NCBI GenBank assembly: GCA_017744915.1
Contig: JAGIAH010000001.1
Location: 62,001-126,000 of the forward strand
Direction of reading: 5' to 3'
Origin: Agrobacterium tumefaciens
GTDB taxonomy: Bacteria > Pseudomonadota > Alphaproteobacteria > Rhizobiales > Rhizobiaceae
DNA: 64,000 nt
Position numbers and translations under genes: made by a program
Shown: positions 9,943-18,695 of the stretch, one piece after another
Layout: each line of letters begins with the position of its first letter
How positions within the stretch are numbered: the first letter of the stretch is position 1
Notes under the pieces: model-generated
The model's database searches: none
Seen by the model: the letters and a program-made list of their open reading frames with translations, nothing else
Told to the model about the DNA's origin: nothing

Positions 9943-11214
9943 ATGACCGCATGGAACGACAGCCGAGCCAAAGACGCCCTCAACCGGATATTCATGGCGG
10001 CAGTCGCAAGCGCTGATCCGGCGAAGGTATTGCAACAGCATCTTCCCTCCCCGCCCAAGGGTCGCTGTGTGGTGGTTGGGGCCGGCAAGGCATCGGCCGC
10101 CATGGCAGCAGCGCTGGAAGCGGCATGGCCGCATGTCAATCTCTCCGGTGTGGTGGTGACGCGTTATGGCCATGCGGTCCCAACCTCCCGTATCGAGATC
10201 ATCGAGGCCTCGCATCCCGTACCTGATGACAAGAGCGCAGAGGCGGCCAAACGCATTCTCGCCGCAGTCGAAGGGCTCACCGACGACGACATGGTGATCG
10301 CACTGATTTCCGGCGGCGGTTCCGCGCTGATGGTCGCCCCCGCCGAAGGCATGACGCTTGCCGACAAGATGGCCGTTAATCGTGCCCTTTTGGCCAGCGG
10401 TGCGACGATTTCCGAGATGAACGCAGTGCGCAAACACCTCTCCCGCATCAAGGGCGGACGGTTGGCGCTGGCTGCCAAACCGGCGAAGGTTGTCTCGCTG
10501 CTGATTTCCGACGTGCCGGGTGACGACCCCTCCGAAATCGCCTCCGGCCCGACGGTTGCCGATCCGAGTGATATAGCGACCGTGCGCGAAATCGTCACCC
10601 GGTATGCGCTCGATCTTGCCGAAAATGTGCGCAGGGTGCTGGAAAAAGGTGAGGAAACCCCGAAGACCGGTGATATCGAAGAGGATGTCAGGATGATCGC
10701 GGCGCCCTCGCTTGCGCTGCAGGCCGCGGCGGATGAGGCCGTGAAGCTCGGCCTTACGCCGCTCATCCTCGGGGATTCCCTTGAAGGCGAATCCAGGGAT
10801 GTCGGTGCCGTCATGGCCGGCATCGCGCTTTCCGCCAGCCGCAAGGGTCTGCCGGTCAAAGGCCCGGCCGTGTTGCTTTCCGGCGGCGAAACCACCGTCA
10901 CGATTGGCAAGGGACCAGCCGGTAAGGGCGGCCGCAACACGGAGTTCCTGTTAAGCCTCGCGCTGACACTGAAAGGCGCAGCCGACATATGGGCGATTGC
11001 CGGCGATAGCGACGGCATAGACGGTGTAGAAGATGCGGCGGGTGCCGTGGTGACGCCGGATACGCTGGCGCGCATGCGCGCCGCCGGTATCGATCCGCGC
11101 CAGTCGCTGGTGAACCACGACAGCTATACCGCCTTCAAGGCGGCGGGCGATCTTGTCGTGACCGGTCCGACCCTGACGAATGTCAATGATATCAGGGCGA
11201 TTTTGATCGGCTGA
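9943..11214 (+). CDS. Glycerate 2-kinase / MOFRL family (TtuD/GckA type)
   Basis: A 423-residue protein with the two-domain layout of class II glycerate kinases, which phosphorylate D-glycerate to 2-phosphoglycerate; some relatives are annotated as hydroxypyruvate reductase. The N-terminal DUF4147 part holds the glycine-rich LISGGGSALMVAP loop. The C-terminal MOFRL part holds GKGGRNTEFLLSLAL and AGDSDGIDGVEDAAG, with the conserved DGxDG. I chose the ATG at 9943 (GGAG nine bases upstream), two codons after the preceding stop. In rhizobia it usually serves tartrate, glyoxylate or serine-cycle-type routes, but no such partner is next to it here. Confidence 0.9.
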   Translation: MTAWNDSRAKDALNRIFMAAVASADPAKVLQQHLPSPPKGRCVVVGAGKASAAMAAALEAAWPHVNLSGVVVTRYGHAVPTSRIEIIEASHPVPDDKSAEAAKRILAAVEGLTDDDMVIALISGGGSALMVAPAEGMTLADKMAVNRALLASGATISEMNAVRKHLSRIKGGRLALAAKPAKVVSLLISDVPGDDPSEIASGPTVADPSDIATVREIVTRYALDLAENVRRVLEKGEETPKTGDIEEDVRMIAAPSLALQAAADEAVKLGLTPLILGDSLEGESRDVGAVMAGIALSASRKGLPVKGPAVLLSGGETTVTIGKGPAGKGGRNTEFLLSLALTLKGAADIWAIAGDSDGIDGVEDAAGAVVTPDTLARMRAAGIDPRQSLVNHDSYTAFKAAGDLVVTGPTLTNVNDIRAILIG

Positions 11215-11275
11215 AAGCGGAAGCCTTCGGCCGGCTCTCCCGCCCGGTCGCGCGCGTCACCAGGCAGAGGCCGTT

Positions 11276-11304
11276 TTGACTATGCCGCCGGACAGGTATA
11301 AATT
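11276..11304 (+). promoter_or_regulatory. Candidate sigma-70 promoter of the small secreted protein
   Basis: TTGACT at 11276-11281 is followed by TATAAATT at 11297-11304. Reading TAAATT as the -10 gives a 17-base spacer. The start codon is 28 bases further on. Supported by sequence match only. Confidence 0.5.
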
Positions 11305-11331
11305 AGCGGCATATCTTTGGGAGCCTCAGCC

Positions 11332-11580
11332 ATGCGTCTTGGAGTGCTCGTACCCGGCCTGATCATGGCCCTTAGCCCCGCTTTGGCGGATGCCCATAAT
11401 TGCAAATGCCGTAATCGCGGCACCATGTTCGAACTCGGCCAGACATCCTGCCTGAGGGTCGATGGCGTTTCTTATCTCGCGCGCTGCGAGATGAAGCTCA
11501 ACGTGTCGTCCTGGACCAAGATCGAGGATGGTTGCCCGGTGACAGAGCGGACGCAGCCGCAGTCGACACGCGTTAATTGA
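11332..11580 (+). CDS. Small secreted cysteine-containing protein, function unknown
   Basis: An 82-residue protein with a Sec signal peptide (MRLGVLVPGLIMALSPALADA) and a predicted cut after ADA. The mature part of about 60 residues holds five cysteines: two in HNCKC near the new N-terminus, then TSC, ARC and DGC, so disulfides are likely. I do not recognise the family. The ATG at 11332 follows GGGAG; a TTG five codons earlier is possible but would spoil the signal peptide. It has its own candidate promoter and stands alone between the glycerate kinase and a mosaic repeat. Confidence 0.65.
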   Translation: MRLGVLVPGLIMALSPALADAHNCKCRNRGTMFELGQTSCLRVDGVSYLARCEMKLNVSSWTKIEDGCPVTERTQPQSTRVN

Positions 11581-11710
11581 TGTCGCCGTCAGATGGCAGC
11601 AGACCGGGCTCTGGAGCGCGGAGGCGTACGCCATAGCCGCCAGCTTCCGACTGCGATCCATCCCGAGCAGAACTGAGCGATGACAAAGGAAGCGAGCGGA
11701 TGCCGCTTGC

Positions 11711-11832
11711 TTCTTCTCCCCGAGGGGGCGAAGGTCGCGGCAGCGGGATGAGGGGGCAAGCTTTCCGCATGTCGCTAGCGTTGCCCCCTCATCCGACCCT
11801 TCGGGCCACCTTCTCCCCGGCGGGGAGAAGAA
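11711..11832. repeat. RIME-like palindromic mosaic element, copy 1
   Basis: A 122-bp element with perfect outer arms TTCTTCTCCCC (11711-11721) and GGGGAGAAGAA (11822-11832) and inner arms GGATGAGGGGGCAA (11746-11759) and TTGCCCCCTCATCC (11781-11794). It lies between the convergent ends of the small secreted protein and the oxidoreductase genes. A second copy in the opposite orientation is at 44194-44316. The resemblance to rhizobial intergenic mosaic elements is from memory. Confidence 0.85.
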
Positions 11833-11850
11833 AGACGCGGCAATGTCGTT

Positions 11851-13038
11851 TTACAGCTTCACCCATCCGCCATTCTTCTTGCCGGATTCGATGCAGGCCG
11901 TGACGAAGGCGACACCTTTTACGCCGTCGTCCACCGTCGGATAGATGACCGCCTTGTCCAGCGCCGAACCGGTGCGGCGCGCCTCGATGGCATGCGCCGC
12001 CTCGGTATAGATGGTGGCGAAGGCTTCCAGATATCCTTCCGGATGGCCGGAGGGAATGCGGGTAACCCGCGCTGCGGCAGCCCCTGCCCCGGCACCGCCG
12101 CGGGTAATCAACTGCTTCGGTTCGCCGAGCTTCGTGAACCACAGGTAATTCGGGTCGGCCTGCGTCCACTCGATACCGGCCTTGTCACCATAAATGCGGA
12201 TCTTCAGCCCGTTTTCATGGCCAACCGCCACCTGGCTGCACCAAAGCATGCCCTTGGCGGCCTGCTTGCCGCCCTTCGGCTTGAAGCGCATCATCACATG
12301 GGCATTGTCATCCAGGCGACGGCCTTCGACGAAGGTGTGCACATCCGCTGCCAGCTCATCCGCTTCCAGACCGGAAATGAAACAGCCGAGATTATAGGCA
12401 TGGGTGCCGATATCGCCGGTGGAACCGCCAACGCCGGATTGGGCCGGATCGGTGCGCCAGACCGCCTGTTTCGCGCCAGTCTGTTCCACCGCTTCCGTCA
12501 GCCAGTCCTGCGGATATTCCATCTGCACCAGACGGATGGTGCCGAGTTCACCGGCCTCCACCAGTTCGCGCGCATGCCGCACCATCGGATAACCGGTGTA
12601 GTTATGCGTCAGGATGAACAGTGCATCGGCCTTGTCGGCCACCTGCTTCAGCTTTTTCGCGTCTTCCAGATTGGAGGTCAGCGGCTTGTCGCAGATGACA
12701 TGGATGCCGCGCTCCAGAAAGGCCTTTGCAGCGGGATAATGCACATGGTTGGGCGTGACGATCGCCACCGCCTCGATACCATCCTCCCGCAGCGCTTCCT
12801 TTTCGGCCATTTCTTCGAACGAACCGTAGCAACGCTCAGGGTCGAGCCCCAGCTCACGGCCGGAAGCAAGGGATTTTTCCGGTGTCGAGGATAAGGCCCC
12901 GGCCACAAGATCGAAGCGATTGTCGAGCCGCGCCGCCATGCGGTGAACGCCACCGATAAATGCGCCCGAACCACCGCCGACCATACCAAGACGAATCCGC
13001 TTGTTCGCCCCGTCGGTTGTCTTTCCTTCAATAGCCAT
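11851..13038 (-). CDS. Gfo/Idh/MocA-family oxidoreductase (sugar dehydrogenase-like)
   Basis: A 395-residue NAD(P)-dependent enzyme. The N-terminal Rossmann fold shows IRLGMVGGGSGAFIGGVHRM near residue 20. The lysine motif of the family appears as CDKPL instead of the usual EKP. The C-terminal substrate domain includes GDIGTHAYNLG, with the active-site D..T/H pattern. These enzymes oxidise sugar hydroxyls or inositols. It is the last gene of the sugar ABC operon, 21 bases after the isomerase-like gene, with GGGGAGAT as ribosome-binding site. The substrate is unknown; a glycoside 3-dehydrogenase role is possible. Confidence 0.88.
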   Translation of the reverse strand: MAIEGKTTDGANKRIRLGMVGGGSGAFIGGVHRMAARLDNRFDLVAGALSSTPEKSLASGRELGLDPERCYGSFEEMAEKEALREDGIEAVAIVTPNHVHYPAAKAFLERGIHVICDKPLTSNLEDAKKLKQVADKADALFILTHNYTGYPMVRHARELVEAGELGTIRLVQMEYPQDWLTEAVEQTGAKQAVWRTDPAQSGVGGSTGDIGTHAYNLGCFISGLEADELAADVHTFVEGRRLDDNAHVMMRFKPKGGKQAAKGMLWCSQVAVGHENGLKIRIYGDKAGIEWTQADPNYLWFTKLGEPKQLITRGGAGAGAAAARVTRIPSGHPEGYLEAFATIYTEAAHAIEARRTGSALDKAVIYPTVDDGVKGVAFVTACIESGKKNGGWVKL

Positions 13039-13059
13039 AATATCTCCCCTGAAATGCTT

Positions 13060-14112
13060 TCAAAGCCCAAGCATACGGCGGTTGGCCGCATCGTCGGTGC
13101 CACCAGATGCGAAATCGTCAAAGGCTTTTTCCGTGACGCGGATGATATGCGCCTTGACGAATTCGGCACCTTCGCGCGCGCCATCTTCAGGGTGTTTCAG
13201 CGCGCATTCCCACTCGACCACGGCCCAGCCGTCGAAATCATTGGCCGCCATTTTCGAGAAGATCGCACCGAAATCAACCTGCCCGTCGCCCAGCGAGCGG
13301 AAACGACCGGCCCGGTTCACCCAGCCCTGATAACCGCCGTAAACACCCTGCCGTCCGGTCGGATTGAACTCCGCATCCTTGACGTGGAACATCTTGATGC
13401 GATCCTTGTAGATGTCGATATTGTCAAGATAATCAAGGCATTGCAGCACGTAGTGCGAGGGGTCGTAGAGCATGTTGGCGCGGGGATGGTTCTTCACCCG
13501 TTCCAGGAACATCTCGAAGGTGACGCCGTCATGCAGATCTTCGCCCGGATGGATTTCGTAGCAGACATCCACACCCTGCTCGTCGGCATAATCAAGGATC
13601 GGCGTCCAGCGTTTCGCCAGTTCGTCAAAGGCGGTTTCCACCAGACCGGCCGGGCGCTGCGGCCACGGGTAGACGAACGGCCAGGCAAGCGCGCCGGAGA
13701 ATGTCGCATGCGCCTTGATGCCGAGATTTCTCGAGGCTTTCAGCGCAAGCTTCACCTGCTCCACCGCCCATTGCTGGCGCGCCTTGGGATTACCGCGCAC
13801 TTCCGGTGCGGCAAAACCGTCAAAGGCCTCGTCATAAGCGGGATGAACCGCAACGAGCTGCCCCTGCAAGTGGGTGGAAAGCTCGGTCACCTCCACGCCG
13901 TTCTGGCGCGCCACGCCGGCGAATTCATCGCAATAATCCTTCGATTCCGCCGCTTTTTTGAGATCGATCAGCTGGCCTGCCCAGCTTGGCACCTGAACGC
14001 CGACATAGCCTTTTTCCGCCGCCCATTTGGTGATTGCATCCCAGCTGTTGAAGGGGGCAACATCACCGGCAAACTGGCCGAGAAAAAGACCCGGCCCCTT
14101 GATCGTTCTCAT
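13060..14112 (-). CDS. Sugar phosphate isomerase/epimerase-like TIM-barrel protein
   Basis: A 350-residue xylose-isomerase-like TIM barrel (AP endonuclease 2 superfamily). Candidate metal ligands are seen in VCYEIHPGEDLHDG (Glu, His), MLYDPSHYVLQ (Asp, His) and MFHVKDAEF (His). I chose the ATG at 14112 because AGGAGGAGA lies directly upstream; the open frame is 20 codons longer without a site. It lies between the sugar ABC ATPase and an oxidoreductase. Family members isomerise or epimerise sugars, and some cleave 3-keto-glycosides, so the pairing with Gfo/Idh/MocA enzymes is suggestive. The exact reaction is not known. Confidence 0.85.
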   Translation of the reverse strand: MRTIKGPGLFLGQFAGDVAPFNSWDAITKWAAEKGYVGVQVPSWAGQLIDLKKAAESKDYCDEFAGVARQNGVEVTELSTHLQGQLVAVHPAYDEAFDGFAAPEVRGNPKARQQWAVEQVKLALKASRNLGIKAHATFSGALAWPFVYPWPQRPAGLVETAFDELAKRWTPILDYADEQGVDVCYEIHPGEDLHDGVTFEMFLERVKNHPRANMLYDPSHYVLQCLDYLDNIDIYKDRIKMFHVKDAEFNPTGRQGVYGGYQGWVNRAGRFRSLGDGQVDFGAIFSKMAANDFDGWAVVEWECALKHPEDGAREGAEFVKAHIIRVTEKAFDDFASGGTDDAANRRMLGL

Positions 14113-14218
14113 AAAAATCTCCTCCTGCATCGATACAGTTGCGCGGTAACCCGCTTTTTTCTCCAGCGCCAAGCTAACCGCTCGTGATTTTCAAACAAGC
14201 CCCAAAAGCGGAGGGACA

Positions 14219-14248
14219 AAAGAATTTTCGCATTTCATTAAAAATGCG
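14219..14248 (-). terminator. Candidate terminator/attenuator after the sugar ABC ATPase gene
   Basis: On the minus strand CGCATTT, a short loop and AAATGCG (14229-14248) are followed by AAAATTCTTTT. It lies between the ATPase stop and the isomerase-like gene, so it would lower rather than abolish expression of the two enzyme genes if they share the transporter promoter. Confidence 0.45.
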
Positions 14249-14256
14249 CGTGGCGC

Positions 14257-15330
14257 TTAAAGCGCCAGGCCGCTGGCCCTGTCGAAGACATGCACACGTT
14301 CATGATGCACGGTGGCGGCAAAGGGCGTATTGACCTTCACCGGTTGCTCGCCATCCACCACCGCCGTCACCTGATCACCCGCCAGTTCAAAGACCACATG
14401 TGTCTGCGCGCCCGTCGGCTCCACCAGCAGCGTCCTGCCGGATAGCGAAATATCACCGCCGATGGTCGAGCCGATATGTTCCGGTCTCAAGCCAATCGTC
14501 ACCGGCTGGCCACGTTTGACCTTTCTGGAAGCCGCAATGCGGATCGCGGTTCCATCCTTCAGCCGGGCGGCCGGCTGGTCGCCCTCGCCATCGACCACGC
14601 CTTCGATGAGGTTCATGGCGGGCGAACCAATGAAGGCGGCGACGAAGAGATTGGCAGGTGTCTTGTAAAGCTCGAGCGGTGTACCCTGCTGCTCGATGCG
14701 ACCGTGATTGAGCACCACCACCCGGTCTGCCAGCGTCATGGCTTCGATCTGGTCATGGGTGACATAGATGGAGGTCGTACCGACCTTCTGGTGCAGAGCC
14801 TTGATTTCACTGCGCATCTGTACACGCAGCTTCGCATCGAGGTTGGACAGCGGCTCATCGAACAGGAAGACCGCCGGATTGCGCACCACCGCGCGGCCCA
14901 TGGCGACACGCTGGCGCTGGCCGCCGGAAAGCTGCGAGGGCTTGCGATCCAGAAGCTTGCCGAGATCGAGCATGCGGGCGGCTTCCGCCACACGCTCTTC
15001 GATGACGTTTTTCGGCTGGCCGGCAAGCTTCAGGTTGAAACCCATGTTTTCGGCCACCGTCATATGCGGATAAAGCGCATAGGACTGGAACACCATGGCG
15101 ATGTTGCGTTCGCGCGGGGTCATACCGTTGACCACCTTGTCGCCGATGAGAATATCCCCTTCGGTGATTTCCTCCAGCCCGGCGATCATGCGCAGAAGCG
15201 TGGACTTGCCGCAGCCCGAAGGCCCGACCAGTGCGATGAATTCGCCGTCCGTTATATCAAGCGAGATGCCGTGAATGACATCGAGCGCGGCATAGGACTT
15301 GCGGATATCCCTAAGTTCGACGGAAGCCAT
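14257..15330 (-). CDS. Sugar ABC transporter ATP-binding protein (UgpC/MsmK/MalK family)
   Basis: A 357-residue ATPase that powers sugar import from the cytosolic face. Walker A is GPSGCGKS (residues 36-43), the ABC signature LSGGQRQ starts at 134, Walker B is FLFDEP (155-160), and the switch histidine is in YVTHDQIEAMT. The C-terminal 120 residues form the TOBE/OB domain typical of MalK-type ATPases. It follows the second permease by 17 bases. The family length matches and no residue appears to be missing. Confidence 0.95.
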   Translation of the reverse strand: MASVELRDIRKSYAALDVIHGISLDITDGEFIALVGPSGCGKSTLLRMIAGLEEITEGDILIGDKVVNGMTPRERNIAMVFQSYALYPHMTVAENMGFNLKLAGQPKNVIEERVAEAARMLDLGKLLDRKPSQLSGGQRQRVAMGRAVVRNPAVFLFDEPLSNLDAKLRVQMRSEIKALHQKVGTTSIYVTHDQIEAMTLADRVVVLNHGRIEQQGTPLELYKTPANLFVAAFIGSPAMNLIEGVVDGEGDQPAARLKDGTAIRIAASRKVKRGQPVTIGLRPEHIGSTIGGDISLSGRTLLVEPTGAQTHVVFELAGDQVTAVVDGEQPVKVNTPFAATVHHERVHVFDRASGLAL

Positions 15331-15347
15331 GTTTTGCTCCTTTCACG

Positions 15348-16196
15348 TCACGATTTGACGGCACCGGCCGTCAGGCCCGCGATGATGTGTTTCTGTGCGA
15401 GGAAGAAGACGATGACGGTCGGCAGGATCGTCAGCGTGATGAAGGCAAGCACGAGCTGCCATTCCGTGCCGAATTCGCCGCGATAAACCATGATGCCGAG
15501 CGGCCAGGGATATTTCGATTCCGAATTCAGCATGATCAGCGGCAGGATGTAGCTGTTCCAGCTGCCGACGAAGGAGACGATGCCGACGGTCGCCACGATC
15601 GGCCGCGAAAGCGGCACGGAAATATGCCAGAAGAAGCGCAGATAACCGCAGCCATCCACGAAGGCCGCCTGGAACAGCTCGTCCGGCAGATTACGGAAAT
15701 AATTGCGGAACAGAAGGATGCTCATGCCAAGCCCGAAGGCCACCTGCGGCAGAACCACGCCCCAATAGGTATCGAGCAGGCCGAGATCGCGAATGCGGAT
15801 GAACAGCGGCAGGATGGCGGTGGCCGCCGGGAACATCAGCCCCAGCAGGAAATAATTGAGCAGGAAGGACGAGCCGAAGAACTTCACATGCGCGAAGGTG
15901 AAGGCGGCCATGGCCGAGACGGTGAGCGTCAGGAACACCGTCAAGAGCGCGATAACAAGTGAATTGAAGATCTGCAGCCAGTAGCGTTTGCCGAGCAGAA
16001 TGTCCCCGTAATTGGCCCATTGCCATTCGGCCGGAATGCCGAAGGGGTTGACGCGCAGGTCTCCCAGTGTCTTGAAGCCGCCGAGCGCCGTCGTCAGAAG
16101 CGGGATGAGCACGATGGCCGCAATCAGGCTCAGCGATATATAAAGATAAAGCTTGGTTTGCAGCGGCATGCGGACGGAAGTGGATGTGTCAGTCAT
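15348..16196 (-). CDS. Sugar ABC transporter permease, MalG-like
   Basis: A 282-residue inner-membrane protein with six predicted helices and the EAA loop ELFQAAFVDGCGYLRFFWHI, which contacts the ATPase. It forms the import channel together with the preceding MalF-like subunit. The two reading frames overlap by eight bases, so translation is probably coupled. It is of the carbohydrate uptake transporter-1 type. Confidence 0.95.
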   Translation of the reverse strand: MTDTSTSVRMPLQTKLYLYISLSLIAAIVLIPLLTTALGGFKTLGDLRVNPFGIPAEWQWANYGDILLGKRYWLQIFNSLVIALLTVFLTLTVSAMAAFTFAHVKFFGSSFLLNYFLLGLMFPAATAILPLFIRIRDLGLLDTYWGVVLPQVAFGLGMSILLFRNYFRNLPDELFQAAFVDGCGYLRFFWHISVPLSRPIVATVGIVSFVGSWNSYILPLIMLNSESKYPWPLGIMVYRGEFGTEWQLVLAFITLTILPTVIVFFLAQKHIIAGLTAGAVKS

Positions 16197-17127
16197 GGCG
16201 CATGAAAATCCTTTTGTAACCGAAGGCGAGCGTCACGCAGATGACGAAGAGGACGACGCCGACCGCACTGCCAAGCCCCACCTGCATGCGCATGACGCCG
16301 TAGGTGTAGAGGAAGGTGACCATGGTCTGCGTGGAGTTGGACGGGCCACCGCCGGTAAGCGGCATGATCATGTCGAACAGCTGCAGCGAGCCGATGACCG
16401 CAAAAAACACGGAAAGGCGCACCGTGGAGCCGAGCATCGGCAGCGTAACGTAACGGAATTTCTGCCAGCCGGACGCGCCGTCGATTTCGGCCGCTTCCAG
16501 CACGTTCTTGTCGACGGATTGAAGGCCGGCGATGAACAGCATCATGTGGAAACCGAAATATTTCCAGACGATGACACCGAGCACGGCATAGATCGCCACA
16601 TCCTTGTCGGCCAGCACGTAAGGATTGGCGAAGCCGAAGAAATTGGAGATGGCGGCGAAAAGACCGTAATCGCCATCGTAAACGAAACGCCAGATCAGAC
16701 CCGCCGCAACGTCAGCCAGAACATAGGGCAGAAAGAAAACCAGCCGGAAGGCGACGACTCCGGGAATGCGGTGCGCCAGCATCATGGCAAGCCAGATCGC
16801 CAGCGGAATCTGGATCAGGATCGAGATGAGGATGATCAGGCCATTATTCATCAAGGCCTGCGAGAAGGCGGCATTGCCGAACAGGACCTGGAAATTCTTC
16901 AGGCCCACGAAATCGGTCGGCGTGCCGTAACCGTTCCAGCGGTAAAGGCTGTACCACGCCGCCTCGCCCATGGGCAGGATAACGAAGAGGGTAAAGAGCA
17001 GAAGTGCTGGCGGCAGAAACACCAGCAGGGTCAGCGCGCGGTCATGCGCGACCGAACTTTGCTTGCGTCTGGTCTTTGTCGCGCCGCGCGCCGGTATGGA
17101 CGCAGAAGTCATGGAAATATCCGTCAT
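16189..17127 (-). CDS. Sugar ABC transporter permease, MalF-like
   Basis: A 312-residue inner-membrane protein with six predicted helices after a basic cytosolic N-terminus of about 30 residues. The EAA loop reads NVLEAAEIDGASGWQKFRYV. It pairs with the MalG-like subunit downstream. The start at 17127 is preceded by GGATAGAG; a second in-frame ATG five codons later is also possible. It follows the binding-protein gene by 71 bases containing a strong hairpin. Confidence 0.93.
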   Translation of the reverse strand: MTDISMTSASIPARGATKTRRKQSSVAHDRALTLLVFLPPALLLFTLFVILPMGEAAWYSLYRWNGYGTPTDFVGLKNFQVLFGNAAFSQALMNNGLIILISILIQIPLAIWLAMMLAHRIPGVVAFRLVFFLPYVLADVAAGLIWRFVYDGDYGLFAAISNFFGFANPYVLADKDVAIYAVLGVIVWKYFGFHMMLFIAGLQSVDKNVLEAAEIDGASGWQKFRYVTLPMLGSTVRLSVFFAVIGSLQLFDMIMPLTGGGPSNSTQTMVTFLYTYGVMRMQVGLGSAVGVVLFVICVTLAFGYKRIFMRHD

Positions 17128-17157
17128 CTCTATCCGCTTTCATTGAGGCAGATAAGC

Positions 17158-17180
17158 GGCGCCGCATGTTCGGCGGCGCC
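17158..17180 (-). other. Intercistronic hairpin after the binding-protein gene
   Basis: GGCGCCGC (17158-17165), seven bases, GCGGCGCC (17173-17180), without a T run. Such hairpins between a binding-protein gene and its permease genes commonly protect the 3' end of the upstream message, raising binding protein over membrane subunits. That role is inference from position. Confidence 0.6.
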
Positions 17181-17198
17181 ACTATGGAAATCGTCAGA

Positions 17199-18500
17199 TC
17201 AGCGCAGTTCGAATGCGTCCTGAATCTGCTGGGCGCCTTCTTCCGCGGTCATCTGGCCGGACACGATCTCGACCGAAATATCGTTGACGACGCGGCCGAC
17301 GGCGGCACCCAGTGTCTGGTCGAAGAAGTTCTGGTGCCAGGTGGAGGCGGCAAGCTGCTTGGCCGAATCCGCCAGCAGCGGGTTCTTCACCGCACCGGCA
17401 GCGCCCGTCGCGACCGGCAGGATCATGCCGGCGGTCGCCATCTTCTCTTCGCTTGCCTTGCTGGTCAGGAAGGTTGCGAAATCGATCGCTTCCTTGGAAG
17501 CATTCTTGGTGACCGCCCAGCCGTTCAACCCGCCCAGCGTATCGGTGGCCTTGCCGGCACCGCCTTCAACGACCGGGAAAGCGAAACGACCGATATTTTC
17601 AGGGGCGAGACCCTTGCCGTCGCCGGCATTCTTGCGCTGGTTGGCTTCAGTATTGTCGAAGCCGAGAATAATGGCGGCCTTGCCGTCGCCGAAGACGCCG
17701 AGCGCCTGTGGCCAGGTGGAGCCGAGATAACCAGGCTGGAAGGGTTCGAGCTTGCCGAACTCGGCCAGCTGCTCACCCGCCTTGATGATGGCCGGGTCCA
17801 TGAAGCCTTCGCCTTCGCCCTTGCGCGCGGCATCGAAAACGGCCTGCCCGCCATTTCTCATGACGAGATAGCTCCAATAGAAATGGATCGGCCATTTTTC
17901 ACCGCCGCCACCGGCGATCGGCACGATGCCCGCTTCCTTGATCTTCTTGACCGTGGCGCTGAAATCGGCCCAGGTCTTGATGTCTTCCGCCTTCACACCG
18001 GCCTTGGCAAACAGCGCCTTGTTATAAAAGAAGCTGACGAGGCTGACGCGATAAGGCACGGCCCAGGCCTTGCCGTCAAAAGACAGGCCATCGATGGCCG
18101 ATGCATTATAGGCCTGACGCAGCTTGCCGCCGTCGGCATCGAAAACCTCGGTCAAATCCTTCAACGCGCCGGTCTTGGACTGTTCCTCAAGGACGCCGCC
18201 GCCCCAGCTGTAGAAGAAATCCGGCACGTCGTTGGATTGCAGCAGCGTCGGCAACTTTGCCTTGAATGCCTCGTTTTCGAGGAACTGCAGCTGAATATCG
18301 ACATCGGGGTGCTTGGCCTCATATTCCTTGGCAATCTCCTCCCAGACGGCCACGGATTTGGGGTCCAATTCCACATGCATCCATTTTACGACCGTCGCGG
18401 CCGAGGCGCTTGCGGCGCCGAGCATGAGAGCAATGCTTGTCGTTGCGGCAAAGGCAATCTGCCTGCCGCTCAGGCTTGCGCCTGCGTGCCAATACGTCAT
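17199..18500 (-). CDS. Sugar ABC transporter substrate-binding protein (family 1)
   Basis: A 433-residue periplasmic protein with a Sec signal peptide (hydrophobic stretch IAFAATTSIALMLGAASASA) and a cut near residue 34. The mature protein has the mixed alpha/beta layout of family 1 (maltose-type) binding proteins (WADFSATVKKIKEAG; GGLNGWAVTKNASKEAIDFA). It delivers an oligosaccharide or glycoside to the two permeases that follow. It is the first gene of the minus-strand operon, with GGGAGGATC as ribosome-binding site and a TTGACA promoter at 18574-18579. The sugar is not identifiable from sequence. Confidence 0.93.
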   Translation of the reverse strand: MTYWHAGASLSGRQIAFAATTSIALMLGAASASAATVVKWMHVELDPKSVAVWEEIAKEYEAKHPDVDIQLQFLENEAFKAKLPTLLQSNDVPDFFYSWGGGVLEEQSKTGALKDLTEVFDADGGKLRQAYNASAIDGLSFDGKAWAVPYRVSLVSFFYNKALFAKAGVKAEDIKTWADFSATVKKIKEAGIVPIAGGGGEKWPIHFYWSYLVMRNGGQAVFDAARKGEGEGFMDPAIIKAGEQLAEFGKLEPFQPGYLGSTWPQALGVFGDGKAAIILGFDNTEANQRKNAGDGKGLAPENIGRFAFPVVEGGAGKATDTLGGLNGWAVTKNASKEAIDFATFLTSKASEEKMATAGMILPVATGAAGAVKNPLLADSAKQLAASTWHQNFFDQTLGAAVGRVVNDISVEIVSGQMTAEEGAQQIQDAFELR

Positions 18501-18540
18501 GATCGTGATCCTCCCTGGGGTTCCTCACCATTTATTCCCC

Positions 18541-18579
18541 AATGCGGATTAATTCACCCCACACCCTGCCCGATGTCAA
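18541..18579 (-). promoter_or_regulatory. Promoter of the sugar ABC operon with operator box
   Basis: On the minus strand TTGACA (18579-18574), 17 bases, then TGAATT (18556-18551) as -10. The plus-strand box AATGCGGATTAA (18541-18552) covers the end of this -10. Its reverse complement, with one difference, covers the -10 of the divergent regulator promoter. Confidence 0.7.
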
Positions 18580-18609
18580 GGCGGCGCGCCGATTTTTTAC
18601 GCGAATGGC

Positions 18610-18649
18610 TTGACACACCCCTCCCGAGAGACGTTATTTAATCCGCAAT
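18610..18649 (+). promoter_or_regulatory. Promoter of the ROK regulator gene with mirror operator box
   Basis: TTGACA at 18610-18615 with a 17-18 base spacer to TTATTT-like -10 sequence (18633-18639). The box TTAATCCGCAAT (18638-18649) begins in that -10 and is an inverted copy of the box at 18541-18552. The arrangement fits a repressor that controls its own gene and the divergent transporter operon. Confidence 0.7.
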
Positions 18650-18695
18650 CCGATATAAATTCGTTTTAGATCGCACCCGATCGCAGCAGGACCTC

